Positions 1 to 5,997 of a stretch of DNA of 6,048 nucleotides are shown here, piece after piece (position 1 is the first letter of the stretch; every line of letters begins with the position of its first letter). The notes below the pieces were generated by a model. The model was given only the letters and a program-made list of their open reading frames with translations, searched no databases and had not been told where the DNA came from. Made by a program: the position numbers and the translations under genes. This stretch comes from Promethearchaeota archaeon (GTDB taxonomy: Archaea > Asgardarchaeota > Lokiarchaeia > Sigyniarchaeales > SOKP01): NCBI GenBank assembly GCA_030606095.1, contig JAUWHC010000184.1:1-6048 (forward strand), given 5' to 3'.

Positions 1-612
1 ATACCCATAAAGGTTACCTTCTGGTGGAATGTATTCGTCAAACCCTGGAGCTAATATTATTGCACCAACATTAATTTCGACTTCCTCGTCTTTTCTATCG
101 TATTCTATGGCTTTTGCTTTGCAGACTCCTTGACATATTCCGCAACCTATACAATATTCTTTATCAATAGCAAATACTAGAGGTACTGCTTGAGGATATT
201 TAACAGATATTGCTGCGTATTTCGCTAATCCTTCATTAAAGACATCTATCGCTTCAACAGGACATTCACGACCACATACTCCACAGCCAGTGCATTTTTC
301 AGGGTTTATATATAGCGATTTTTTTAATACTTTTATTGTAAAATTTCCAGCTTCTCCTATAACATCTTGAATTTCACAATTTATACTCAAATCTATGTTC
401 TGGTGTCGCCCAGTTTCAACTAATTTAGGACTTACAATACACATCGCACAATCGTTCGTAGGAAATGTTTTATCCAGTTGTGCCATTACGCCACCAATGC
501 TCGTCGTGGATTCAATCAAATAAACTTTATATCCCGAATCTGCTAAGTCTAACGCCGCTTGCGAACCTCCAATTCCAGCTCCTACAACCATTACTGCCCC
601 AATTTTATCCAT
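1..612 (-). CDS. hdrA: HdrA-like FAD/iron-sulfur protein, third paralogue (N-terminal part, cut by window edge)
   Basis: Translating the minus strand from the ATG at 612-610 gives 204 codons with no stop, running off the left edge in frame, so the 3' end is missing. Residues 11-16 (GAGIGG) are the FAD-binding glycine motif near the N terminus. The HdrA signature DKTFPTNDC (47-55) follows, with C58 as part of DCAMC. An inserted ferredoxin domain carries two regular [4Fe-4S] motifs: C107, C110, C113, C117 and C154, C157, C160, C164. The fragment ends just after the GAIILAPGF strand-turn (183-191) that closes the insertion. It lacks the N-terminal domain of methanogen HdrA. The second cluster is the regular CX2CX2CX3C form, unlike the CX7C spacing in the 440-residue paralogue. 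It is last in the visible operon, 13 bp after the MvhD-like gene. HdrA assignment is firm; total length, possible fused domains and electron partner cannot be seen. Related flavoproteins of anaerobes are often much longer than 204 residues. Confidence 0.9.
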   Translation of the reverse strand, partial: MDKIGAVMVVGAGIGGSQAALDLADSGYKVYLIESTTSIGGVMAQLDKTFPTNDCAMCIVSPKLVETGRHQNIDLSINCEIQDVIGEAGNFTIKVLKKSLYINPEKCTGCGVCGRECPVEAIDVFNEGLAKYAAISVKYPQAVPLVFAIDKEYCIGCGICQGVCKAKAIEYDRKDEEVEINVGAIILAPGFDEYIPPEGNLYGY

Positions 613-620
613 ATTCTTAT

Positions 621-626
621 CTCCTT
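621..626 (-). promoter_or_regulatory. Shine-Dalgarno site of the third hdrA gene
   Basis: On the minus strand AAGGAG ends 8 nt before the ATG at 612. Its first A is the last base of the TGA stop of the MvhD-like gene (626-628), so termination and re-initiation are coupled. This supports 612 as the true start although the protein then lacks the HdrA N-terminal domain. Confidence 0.8.
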
Positions 627-1387
627 CATATTCTCATAAATATTGGTGTATTTCCTTTAATCTCTTGAAAGTCAACTTGACCGCGAGTTTTTAAAGTTAT
701 TACATGCTCTAAGACTATACTCGGATCAATATTTAACTCGTCCGCTAAATCTTTTATAGAATTCGAATCTTTTTCTAAAGCAATTAAAACTCGGTGCCGC
801 CCTAATTCATCTTTTATCGCTTTATCCATTAAAATATTAAACCTCTGCTCAATGATTTGTTCCCCATAGACATTTTCACTTTCAAGTAGGGTTTTCTCTC
901 TTCCTACTAATGCTCGCATCCTATTACTACCCGCAGCCAATTTTATTGCTTTGAGTTTATTGAGTATATCTTCGTCGGGATTCCCCCCACTTAGGGGTGA
1001 AGGACCTAATTCTTTAATGTGCTTGATGAATTCGGTTACAACCTCACCAAATCTAATACCTTCCGAAGCAGAAACCCAATCTAATCTCACTCTTTTATCA
1101 AAGTTAATATGTTTAAGAAATTGTTGGGTCATATCAAATTTGGTTATTGCTTCGTAATTTCCTTCAAGATAATGGCAATCTCCGGGGTGGCATCCCAATA
1201 CAAATACTCCATCGATTCCTAATTCAAAAGCGTGAAAAATAAATTTGGGGTCAACTCGACCGCTACACATGACTCTAATTACTCGCATATTCGTAGGGTA
1301 TTGAATTCTGCTAACACCTGCTAAATCGGCACCAGCATAGGAGCACCAATTACATAAAAAACCTAAAATTTTGGGTTCAAAACTCAT
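626..1387 (-). CDS. mvhD: MvhD-type [2Fe-2S] electron-transfer subunit with C-terminal extension ending in a winged-helix-like domain
   Basis: This 253-residue protein begins with an MvhD domain (about 5-128). Its cysteines are C12 and C15 (CNWC), C41 (MCSGRVDP), C66 and C71 (GCHPGDC), and the domain ends with the family motif DWVSASEG (103-110). In methanogens MvhD carries one [2Fe-2S] cluster and passes electrons from hydrogenase or formate dehydrogenase to HdrA. A proline/glycine linker (GPSPLSGGNPDED, 128-140) leads to an extension of about 110 residues. This contains a helical stretch with NVYGEQ (172-177) and a last segment (about 195-253) that reads like a winged helix-turn-helix: helices around 196-206, 208-218 and 222-235, then a short wing. 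Stand-alone MvhD is roughly 140 residues, so this is the extended form; I believe related extensions occur in MvhD proteins of other anaerobes. The gene lies 2 bp after the long hdrA. No mvhA, mvhG or fdh gene is visible, so its donor is unknown. Confidence 0.9.
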   Translation of the reverse strand: MSFEPKILGFLCNWCSYAGADLAGVSRIQYPTNMRVIRVMCSGRVDPKFIFHAFELGIDGVFVLGCHPGDCHYLEGNYEAITKFDMTQQFLKHINFDKRVRLDWVSASEGIRFGEVVTEFIKHIKELGPSPLSGGNPDEDILNKLKAIKLAAGSNRMRALVGREKTLLESENVYGEQIIEQRFNILMDKAIKDELGRHRVLIALEKDSNSIKDLADELNIDPSIVLEHVITLKTRGQVDFQEIKGNTPIFMRI

Positions 1388-1389
1388 CT

Positions 1390-3081
1390 CTATTGACCTC
1401 CTAAAGCTTCAATTTCAGAAAAAATTTGATCATCTGTAAAATGTCTTATCACAATTGCTTGATTCGTACATGTTGCACCACACACTCCACATCCTTTACA
1501 TAACGCTTCTATAATTTCAATCTCATCCTCTTCATTTTTGATAATTGCATTAAAAGGACAAACTTTAATACATATTTCGCAACCAGTACACAGACTTTTA
1601 TTATATTCGGGTAAACTTGATGTCGCTCCTTCTACTTCGAGCGATTCATGAGACAAAACTCTGCTAGCCCTAGCCGCAGCAGCATATCCTTGAGTAATAG
1701 CTTCTGTTATATCTACGGGCCATTTAGCCGAACCTCCAATATAGATCCCATCTGTGGCAAAGTCGTTAGGACGTAGTTTTACATGTGCCTCCAAAAAAAA
1801 TTTGTTAGCTTCTAAAGGGACCTTTAGCATTTGAGCAAGTTCTTTATTATCGTTATTCGCAACTAACGGTGTTGATAACACAAGTAAATCATATGGAAGG
1901 ATTAATTCTTCCCCCATATATTCGTTAAATACTTTTACATGGTCTTCTTCTACAGTTGGTATTTTATTAAGACTATATTTAATAAAGAGCACGCCTTGTT
2001 CCCGTGCGTCTCTATAATATTTCTCGTAATCTGTTCCAGGAGTATATAAATCTCTAAATAAGATCGTAATATTTGCTCCAGGATTTTTTTCTTTAATAAT
2101 TAAAGCATTTTTTAAAGCCGTCATGCAACAAACGCTTGAACAGTATTGGCGTTCGTCAATTCGGGAACCTACGCACTGTATCATTACAAAATTATTTGCT
2201 TTTACATCGTTATTTATAAATTTATGCTCTAATTCAAATTGCGTGATTCTTGTTTTACCGTCGTACCCATATAAATCGGTAGGCGTAAAAAGCGAAGAAC
2301 CTACAGCAACTATTATAGCACCTACGGATAATTCAATATTTTTTCCGTTTTGTTCTACTTCTACCTCGAAATTACCCACAAATCCATCAATATTTTTAAC
2401 TATAGTAGATGTTAAAACTTGCAAATTTTGAGCATTTTGTATGTTATTTTTAATTTTATCTAAAAAATCTGAAGCGTCTAATTGATGAGGAAAGAGTTTA
2501 TGTAGCGTATTTAACCTTCCTCCTAATTTATCTTCCTTCTCAATTAAATAGGTTTGAAATCCTTGTCTACTTAAATTAAGAGCTGCACTCATTCCAGCGA
2601 CACCTCCACCAATTATTAAAGCGGACGGATTAACATTTACCATGATTATATCGAGTGCTTCAAGCTTTACAGCTTTAGCAGTTCCCATCCTAATTAAATC
2701 TTGAGCTTTCTTATAAGCTTCCTCAGGCTGTTTTTGATGTACCCAAGTACATTGATCACGAATATTAACAAAGTTAAAGAGATATTTGTTTAAGCCCGCT
2801 TCGGAAACGCAATCTCGGAATAAGGGTTCGTGAGTTCTTGGCGTACAAGATGCTACAACAACGCGATTTAAATTGTGTTCTTCGATTGCCGCTTTAATAC
2901 TCGCTAAACCGTTTTCTGAACAAGTATATAGGTTATCCTCAGCATAGGCAACACTTGGAAGACTTTTAGCTTCTTCAGCTAAAGTCTTGCAGTCTATCAA
3001 ACCACCTATATTAGAACCACAATGACACACAAATACTCCCACCCTTACATCTTCAATATCTTTCTTTTCTTCTTCTGACAT
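1390..3081 (-). CDS. hdrA: HdrA-like flavoprotein, 563 residues, lacking the inserted ferredoxin domain
   Basis: Domains in order: the HdrA N-terminal domain (about 12-145), with FVCHCGSNIGG (C19, C21), YTCSENG (C54) and ASCTPRTHEP (C79), whose cysteines plausibly hold a [4Fe-4S] cluster. Next is the thioredoxin-reductase-like FAD domain (about 150-480), with GGGVAG at 158-163 and the HdrA-specific cluster motif QCVGSR...YCSSVCC (C303, C314, C318, C319; CX10CX3CC). Last is a C-terminal ferredoxin domain with C498, C501, C504, C508 and C528, C531, C534, C538. Methanogen HdrA is about 650 residues. The difference is the inserted ferredoxin domain: after LGGR the chain reads KLFPHQLDA where the other two paralogues have KTFPTNDC, and no Cys motif follows. 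In methanogens HdrA bifurcates electrons at FAD. Here the exit route that uses the insertion would have to come from a partner, most simply the 440-residue paralogue encoded 4 bp upstream. Confidence 0.93.
   Translation of the reverse strand: MSEEEKKDIEDVRVGVFVCHCGSNIGGLIDCKTLAEEAKSLPSVAYAEDNLYTCSENGLASIKAAIEEHNLNRVVVASCTPRTHEPLFRDCVSEAGLNKYLFNFVNIRDQCTWVHQKQPEEAYKKAQDLIRMGTAKAVKLEALDIIMVNVNPSALIIGGGVAGMSAALNLSRQGFQTYLIEKEDKLGGRLNTLHKLFPHQLDASDFLDKIKNNIQNAQNLQVLTSTIVKNIDGFVGNFEVEVEQNGKNIELSVGAIIVAVGSSLFTPTDLYGYDGKTRITQFELEHKFINNDVKANNFVMIQCVGSRIDERQYCSSVCCMTALKNALIIKEKNPGANITILFRDLYTPGTDYEKYYRDAREQGVLFIKYSLNKIPTVEEDHVKVFNEYMGEELILPYDLLVLSTPLVANNDNKELAQMLKVPLEANKFFLEAHVKLRPNDFATDGIYIGGSAKWPVDITEAITQGYAAAARASRVLSHESLEVEGATSSLPEYNKSLCTGCEICIKVCPFNAIIKNEEDEIEIIEALCKGCGVCGATCTNQAIVIRHFTDDQIFSEIEALGGQ
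1396..1402 (-). promoter_or_regulatory. Shine-Dalgarno site of the mvhD-like gene
   Basis: AGGAGGT on the minus strand lies 8 nt before the ATG at 1387. It sits inside the final Gly-Gly-Gln codons of the preceding hdrA, whose TAG stop is at 1390-1392. The strong match and tight packing point to translational coupling. Confidence 0.85.
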
Positions 3082-3085
3082 TTTT

Positions 3086-4408
3086 TTATCCTCCTCTAAT
3101 TACTTCTGCTGCCCTTGCTGCCGCACCGCTCGCCTCAGAAACCGAGCGCGGTATATCCATTGGCTCATGTACGCATCCACATGTGAAGATACCTCCTTTA
3201 CTGGTTTCTGTTGAGTCAAAAGGAGGAGTTTTAACAAATCTATACTCGTTTAATTCAATACCTAAAACTTCTGACATTTTCTCAATTCCTTCTGGTGGGA
3301 TAATACATGTGGCTAAAACTGCTAAGTCCACTTTTAATTCTATTATTTCTCCATTGTCCAAATCTTCATACGCTATAATCGGATTTTCTTTATTATCGAT
3401 CGTAATTTGAGCAATTTTACTCTTAATATATTTAATATTATAATCATTTTCGCCCCTTTGAATAAAAGATTGAAAGCCTTTACCCCCTGCTCTCATATCT
3501 ATATAAAAGACGTACGACTCCAATTCATTATTATGCTCGTAAGCTATCATAGCTTCTTTAGTTGTATACATACAGCAAATTGACGAGCAATACTTTCTAC
3601 TTCTATCGTTTCGTGAACCGATACATTGCAAATAAGCTATTTTTTTTGGTTTTTCCCCGTCAGATAGTCTTTTTACGTGCCCCTCTTGAGGTCCAGAAGC
3701 GCTTAACAATCTTTCGAACTCTAAGGCGGTAACGACATTTCTGTATTTTTGATAACCGTAATTTCTTAAAACCTCGTTATCAATATCTTCGATCAAATTA
3801 TACCCCGTAGCAACGATAATAGAACCAACATTATTCAATTTAATATGTTGATCTTGTTGCTCAAAATCAATTGCTTCCCTCTCACAAACTTTCTCGCAAA
3901 TTCTACACGCATTTTTTGTAAACCATAAGCAATTATCCTTATCAATCGTCATTATAGCAGGAACTCCTTGCAAGTAATACATATAAATAGCTCTCCTTTT
4001 TCTTAGTTGACGATCGAATTCATCTATTACCCTCATTGGGCATTTTTCAGCACAAACACCGCAATTTATACACTCATCTTCTTTAACGTAGCGTGCACGC
4101 TGTAAAATTTCGACCGAAAATTTACCGCTTTCACCCTCCACTTTCTGAACTTCTGAATACGAATAGAGCGTAATGTTTGGATGTCTATAACATTCTGATA
4201 ATTTAGGGGCTAAAATGCAAATCGAACAATCGTTAGTAGGAAATGTTTTATCTAATTGGGCCATTCTGCCCCCGATATTTGGTTTCTTTTCTACCATATC
4301 TACATGTATTCCCATATCTGCTAAATCTAATGCAGCTTGAATTCCTGCGATCCCACCACCGATAACTAAGGCACTCTTTGAGTTTTTTTCCAAATTTCCT
4401 TCACTCAT
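3086..4408 (-). CDS. hdrA: Short HdrA-like flavoprotein, 440 residues, with inserted ferredoxin domain but no N- or C-terminal HdrA domain
   Basis: The protein starts almost at the FAD motif (GGGIAG, 17-22) and has the HdrA signature DKTFPTNDC (53-61) with C64. The inserted ferredoxin domain carries C113, C116, C119, C123, then C160, C168, C171, C175. The latter CX7CX2CX3C spacing, followed by AIDFEQ, is usual for HdrA. The FAD domain resumes at GSIIVATGY (195-203) and contains the HdrA cluster motif QCIGSR...YCSSICC (C262, C274, C278, C279; CX11CX3CC). The chain stops at AAARAAEVIRGG, the final helix of the FAD domain. Compared with methanogen HdrA (about 650 residues) it lacks the N-terminal domain and the C-terminal ferredoxin domain, both present in the next gene, 4 bp downstream. 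QmoA of sulfate reducers is also a short HdrA relative, but the ferredoxin insertion and the hdrCB context favour an Hdr complex here. It follows hdrB by 30 bp. The sequence looks intact, not degraded. Confidence 0.93.
   Translation of the reverse strand: MSEGNLEKNSKSALVIGGGIAGIQAALDLADMGIHVDMVEKKPNIGGRMAQLDKTFPTNDCSICILAPKLSECYRHPNITLYSYSEVQKVEGESGKFSVEILQRARYVKEDECINCGVCAEKCPMRVIDEFDRQLRKRRAIYMYYLQGVPAIMTIDKDNCLWFTKNACRICEKVCEREAIDFEQQDQHIKLNNVGSIIVATGYNLIEDIDNEVLRNYGYQKYRNVVTALEFERLLSASGPQEGHVKRLSDGEKPKKIAYLQCIGSRNDRSRKYCSSICCMYTTKEAMIAYEHNNELESYVFYIDMRAGGKGFQSFIQRGENDYNIKYIKSKIAQITIDNKENPIIAYEDLDNGEIIELKVDLAVLATCIIPPEGIEKMSEVLGIELNEYRFVKTPPFDSTETSKGGIFTCGCVHEPMDIPRSVSEASGAAARAAEVIRGG
3090..3095 (-). 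promoter_or_regulatory. Shine-Dalgarno site of the 563-residue hdrA
   Basis: AGGAGG lies 8 nt before the ATG at 3081, formed by the closing Arg-Gly-Gly codons of the preceding hdrA, whose TAA stop is at 3086-3088. It fixes the start and suggests that the two HdrA proteins are made by coupled translation, as expected for partners in one complex. Confidence 0.85.
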
Positions 4409-4438
4409 TGTTAATTTTTATTTTTAATTTAATGAAGT
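4409..4438 (-). other. 30-bp AT-rich spacer between hdrB and the short hdrA, no Shine-Dalgarno site
   Basis: This is the largest gap within the operon and is almost only A and T near the start codon. No purine-rich SD sequence precedes the ATG at 4408, unlike every other gene here. A TTAAATTAA stretch lies about 18-26 bases before the ATG, the distance expected of a TATA box for a leaderless archaeal transcript. An internal promoter is possible but unproven. A later TTG start preceded by AAGGA has only 3 nt of spacing and is less likely. Confidence 0.4.
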
Positions 4439-5314
4439 TTAAACATTGAACCCTATACTTTCGAACAATTCCTTTGGTTTAATTCGATGAAAGTTAAATC
4501 CTAATTCTTCCGGTTTAAACCCAAATGATAAAGCCATCAACTCAGACAAATAAAAAATAGGTATGTTGTATTCTGAATTATTTCTCTTGTTAAGTTCTCT
4601 CTGATTAAACTCAAATTGTTGATAACAAGCAGGACATACTACAACAACACAGTTAGCGCCAGCTTCATAAATCGCTTTCAATTTGTTGTCTATCATTTGC
4701 AAAGATAAATCCCTATCCGACTTATCAAGAGGATTTCCACAACACTCCATTTTTAGCTCATATTCTATGGATTCCGCTCCCATTGTCTTAACGATTTCAT
4801 CTAAAGTTACCGGTTCAAATGGGTCGTCCCATTTAATAAACTCTGAAGGTCTTAAATAGTGACAACCGTAATGAATGGCGACCTTAAATCCTTCCAAGGG
4901 TTTTTCTATGTTTTCTTTAACTTTTTCTAGATTTTCATAAAGAACTTGAGCAAAATGTTTTACCTCTGTTTTGCCCTCATATGTCTTTCCAATCTTCTTT
5001 AAATATTTGTTAACTTTTTGCTTAGCGTTTATATCCTTATTTATAAAATAATTTACGCCTTTTAATGTTTCAACGCATCCAGAGCAAAAAGATATGACTC
5101 CTCCATTGTTATTGCACAAACTTAAATTCCTTGCCCCCAAAGCTAACCACGTTTCGTGGTCAATTAGCTCAATACCAGTAGGATCAGGACAACAACTAAA
5201 CCCATCAACATCTCGTAACTTAATACCAAGTTTTTCAAAAACTTTTCGTGAAGATACCTCTAAATAAGGTAGTCTTGCCGGAATAACACACCCCAAAAAT
5301 AAATCGTACGCCAT
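4439..5314 (-). CDS. hdrB: Heterodisulfide reductase subunit B, catalytic non-cubane [4Fe-4S] subunit
   Basis: The 291-residue length is normal for HdrB. Both CCG-type cysteine motifs are complete: C9, C41-C42, C77, C80 and C151, C191-C192, C227, C230. In methanogen HdrB these ten cysteines bind two non-cubane [4Fe-4S] clusters that cleave the CoM-S-S-CoB disulfide. The spacing of 34 residues between the CC pair and CXXC in both halves is close to that of known HdrB. The first motif reads FSCCPDP and the second MECCGNP. There is no membrane segment. The start follows the hdrC stop by one base, so the two are almost certainly co-translated and pair as HdrBC. The actual substrate is unknown: if the host is not a methanogen, another thiol disulfide or a different acceptor is likely. 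HdrB identity itself is firm. Confidence 0.96.
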   Translation of the reverse strand: MAYDLFLGCVIPARLPYLEVSSRKVFEKLGIKLRDVDGFSCCPDPTGIELIDHETWLALGARNLSLCNNNGGVISFCSGCVETLKGVNYFINKDINAKQKVNKYLKKIGKTYEGKTEVKHFAQVLYENLEKVKENIEKPLEGFKVAIHYGCHYLRPSEFIKWDDPFEPVTLDEIVKTMGAESIEYELKMECCGNPLDKSDRDLSLQMIDNKLKAIYEAGANCVVVVCPACYQQFEFNQRELNKRNNSEYNIPIFYLSELMALSFGFKPEELGFNFHRIKPKELFESIGFNV

Positions 5315-5315
5315 T

Positions 5316-5813
5316 TTATTCGTTCCCCCTCAAGATATTTTTTTCAAAATTAGTTTCTCTCATTAGAATTTTAATCTCTTCCACTGACGCGATTTTGATC
5401 TCGGGAAGACCTAATTTTTTGCGCCTAGCAACGATCGAATTTGAATAAGGAATGGCAACTCCACTATCAAACACCGCTTTACCCTGAGAGTAAAACGCTT
5501 CGGGATATTTTTGCTCTTCAAAACACAAGTTTTTTATTAAAGTAAATATCTCCGTTAATTCTACCTTTTGAGGGCACAACTCAACGCATTTTTGACAAGT
5601 CGAACACAACCAAGGGTTAGGATCTTGACTCTCAACTAACTTATCTTTTAACCCTAATATTGCCTCTTCAATTATTTTTCTAGGATTATACTTTCCATTT
5701 GTAAGTAAAGCTACAGGACAGCCCCCAGAACACGTTGAACATTGATAACAATAACTTAACGAAGCGTTATGCTTGAGCACTTCGTTTCTAAAATTATAAT
5801 TTACGACACTCAT
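5316..5813 (-). CDS. hdrC: Heterodisulfide reductase subunit C, two-[4Fe-4S] electron-relay subunit
   Basis: This 165-residue protein has two regular ferredoxin motifs, CYQCSTCSGGCP (C22, C25, C28, C32) and CSTCQKCVELCP (C70, C73, C76, C80). They are separated by a helical stretch with the NPRKIIEEAILG segment typical of HdrC. In the methanogen complex HdrC passes electrons from HdrA to HdrB. There is no transmembrane helix, so this is the soluble HdrABC type, not the membrane HdrDE type. After the second cluster about 85 residues follow, ending in a charged tail (EEIKILMRETNFEKN). It is the first gene of the visible operon, preceded by 184 bp of non-coding DNA, and hdrB begins 1 bp after its stop. 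Confidence 0.95.
   Translation of the reverse strand: MSVVNYNFRNEVLKHNASLSYCYQCSTCSGGCPVALLTNGKYNPRKIIEEAILGLKDKLVESQDPNPWLCSTCQKCVELCPQKVELTEIFTLIKNLCFEEQKYPEAFYSQGKAVFDSGVAIPYSNSIVARRKKLGLPEIKIASVEEIKILMRETNFEKNILRGNE
5325..5330 (-). promoter_or_regulatory. Shine-Dalgarno-like site of hdrB
   Basis: AGGGGG on the minus strand lies 10 nt before the ATG at 5314, within the Arg-Gly codons near the end of hdrC. It is an imperfect SD. With the 1-base gap between hdrC stop and hdrB start, it supports coupled translation. Confidence 0.6.
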
Positions 5814-5819
5814 GTCAAA

Positions 5820-5825
5820 ACCTCT
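5820..5825 (-). promoter_or_regulatory. Shine-Dalgarno site of hdrC
   Basis: AGAGGT on the minus strand lies 6 nt before the ATG at 5813. It supports this start and implies a leadered transcript for the operon. Confidence 0.6.
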
Positions 5826-5869
5826 TTTTCTAACCTTTTGTGTTTTTTAATTGTTTAACTAATTTAAAT

Positions 5870-5877
5870 TTTATAAA
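5870..5877 (-). promoter_or_regulatory. Candidate TATA box of the hdr operon
   Basis: TTTATAAA lies about 57-64 bases upstream of the hdrC start, with a second AT element (TTTAAA) just downstream at 5863-5868. If used as an archaeal TATA box, transcription would start near 5845-5850, giving a 5' leader of about 30-35 nt that includes the SD site. The surroundings are so AT-rich that chance matches are common, and no clear purine-rich BRE precedes it. Confidence 0.3.
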
Positions 5878-5932
5878 AAAGAAATAAATGTTTAATAAAT
5901 TTATCATAATTCTTCACAATTAGAAAAATTAT

Positions 5933-5955
5933 AATGGAAAATCGACATTTCCATT
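5933..5955. repeat. Perfect 8-bp inverted repeat upstream of hdrC
   Basis: AATGGAAA (5933-5940) and TTTCCATT (5948-5955) are separated by 7 bases that contain TCGA. The repeat lies 120-142 bases upstream of the hdrC start. It could be an operator for a dimeric regulator. It could also be the hairpin of a terminator for the gene ending at 5998: on the minus strand it is followed by ATAATTTTTCT. The sequence does not decide between the two. Confidence 0.45.
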
Positions 5956-5997
5956 CTAACTTGTTCAGATAATTATTAAATTTGATTTTATTTTTAA

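Noticed and set aside
465..668. Plus-strand open frame spanning the third hdrA start and mvhD end
   Set aside because: It overlaps two well-supported minus-strand genes and their SD site; the product looks random.
985..997. CCCC/GGGG hairpin inside the mvhD-like gene
   Set aside because: Only 4 bp of stem with a 5-base loop; it is explained by Pro and Gly codons of the interdomain linker.
951..1157. Plus-strand open frame of 68 codons
   Set aside because: It lies antisense inside the MvhD-like gene, has no SD and no recognisable motif.
2123..2431. Plus-strand open frame of 102 codons
   Set aside because: It is fully antisense to the 563-residue hdrA, whose domains and cysteine motifs are intact; its own product has unnatural composition.
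3183..3410. Plus-strand open frame of 75 codons
   Set aside because: Antisense shadow of the 440-residue hdrA with no independent support.
3086..4408. Frameshift or truncation as the reason for the short HdrA
   Set aside because: The protein ends cleanly at the last helix of the FAD domain, and its closing codons form the SD of the next gene. The missing domains do not appear in other frames next to it.
3086..4408. QmoA/QmoB assignment for the HdrA pair
   Set aside because: The short protein has the inserted ferredoxin domain, MvhD is a separate gene, and hdrC and hdrB with full catalytic motifs head the operon, which fits an Hdr complex better.
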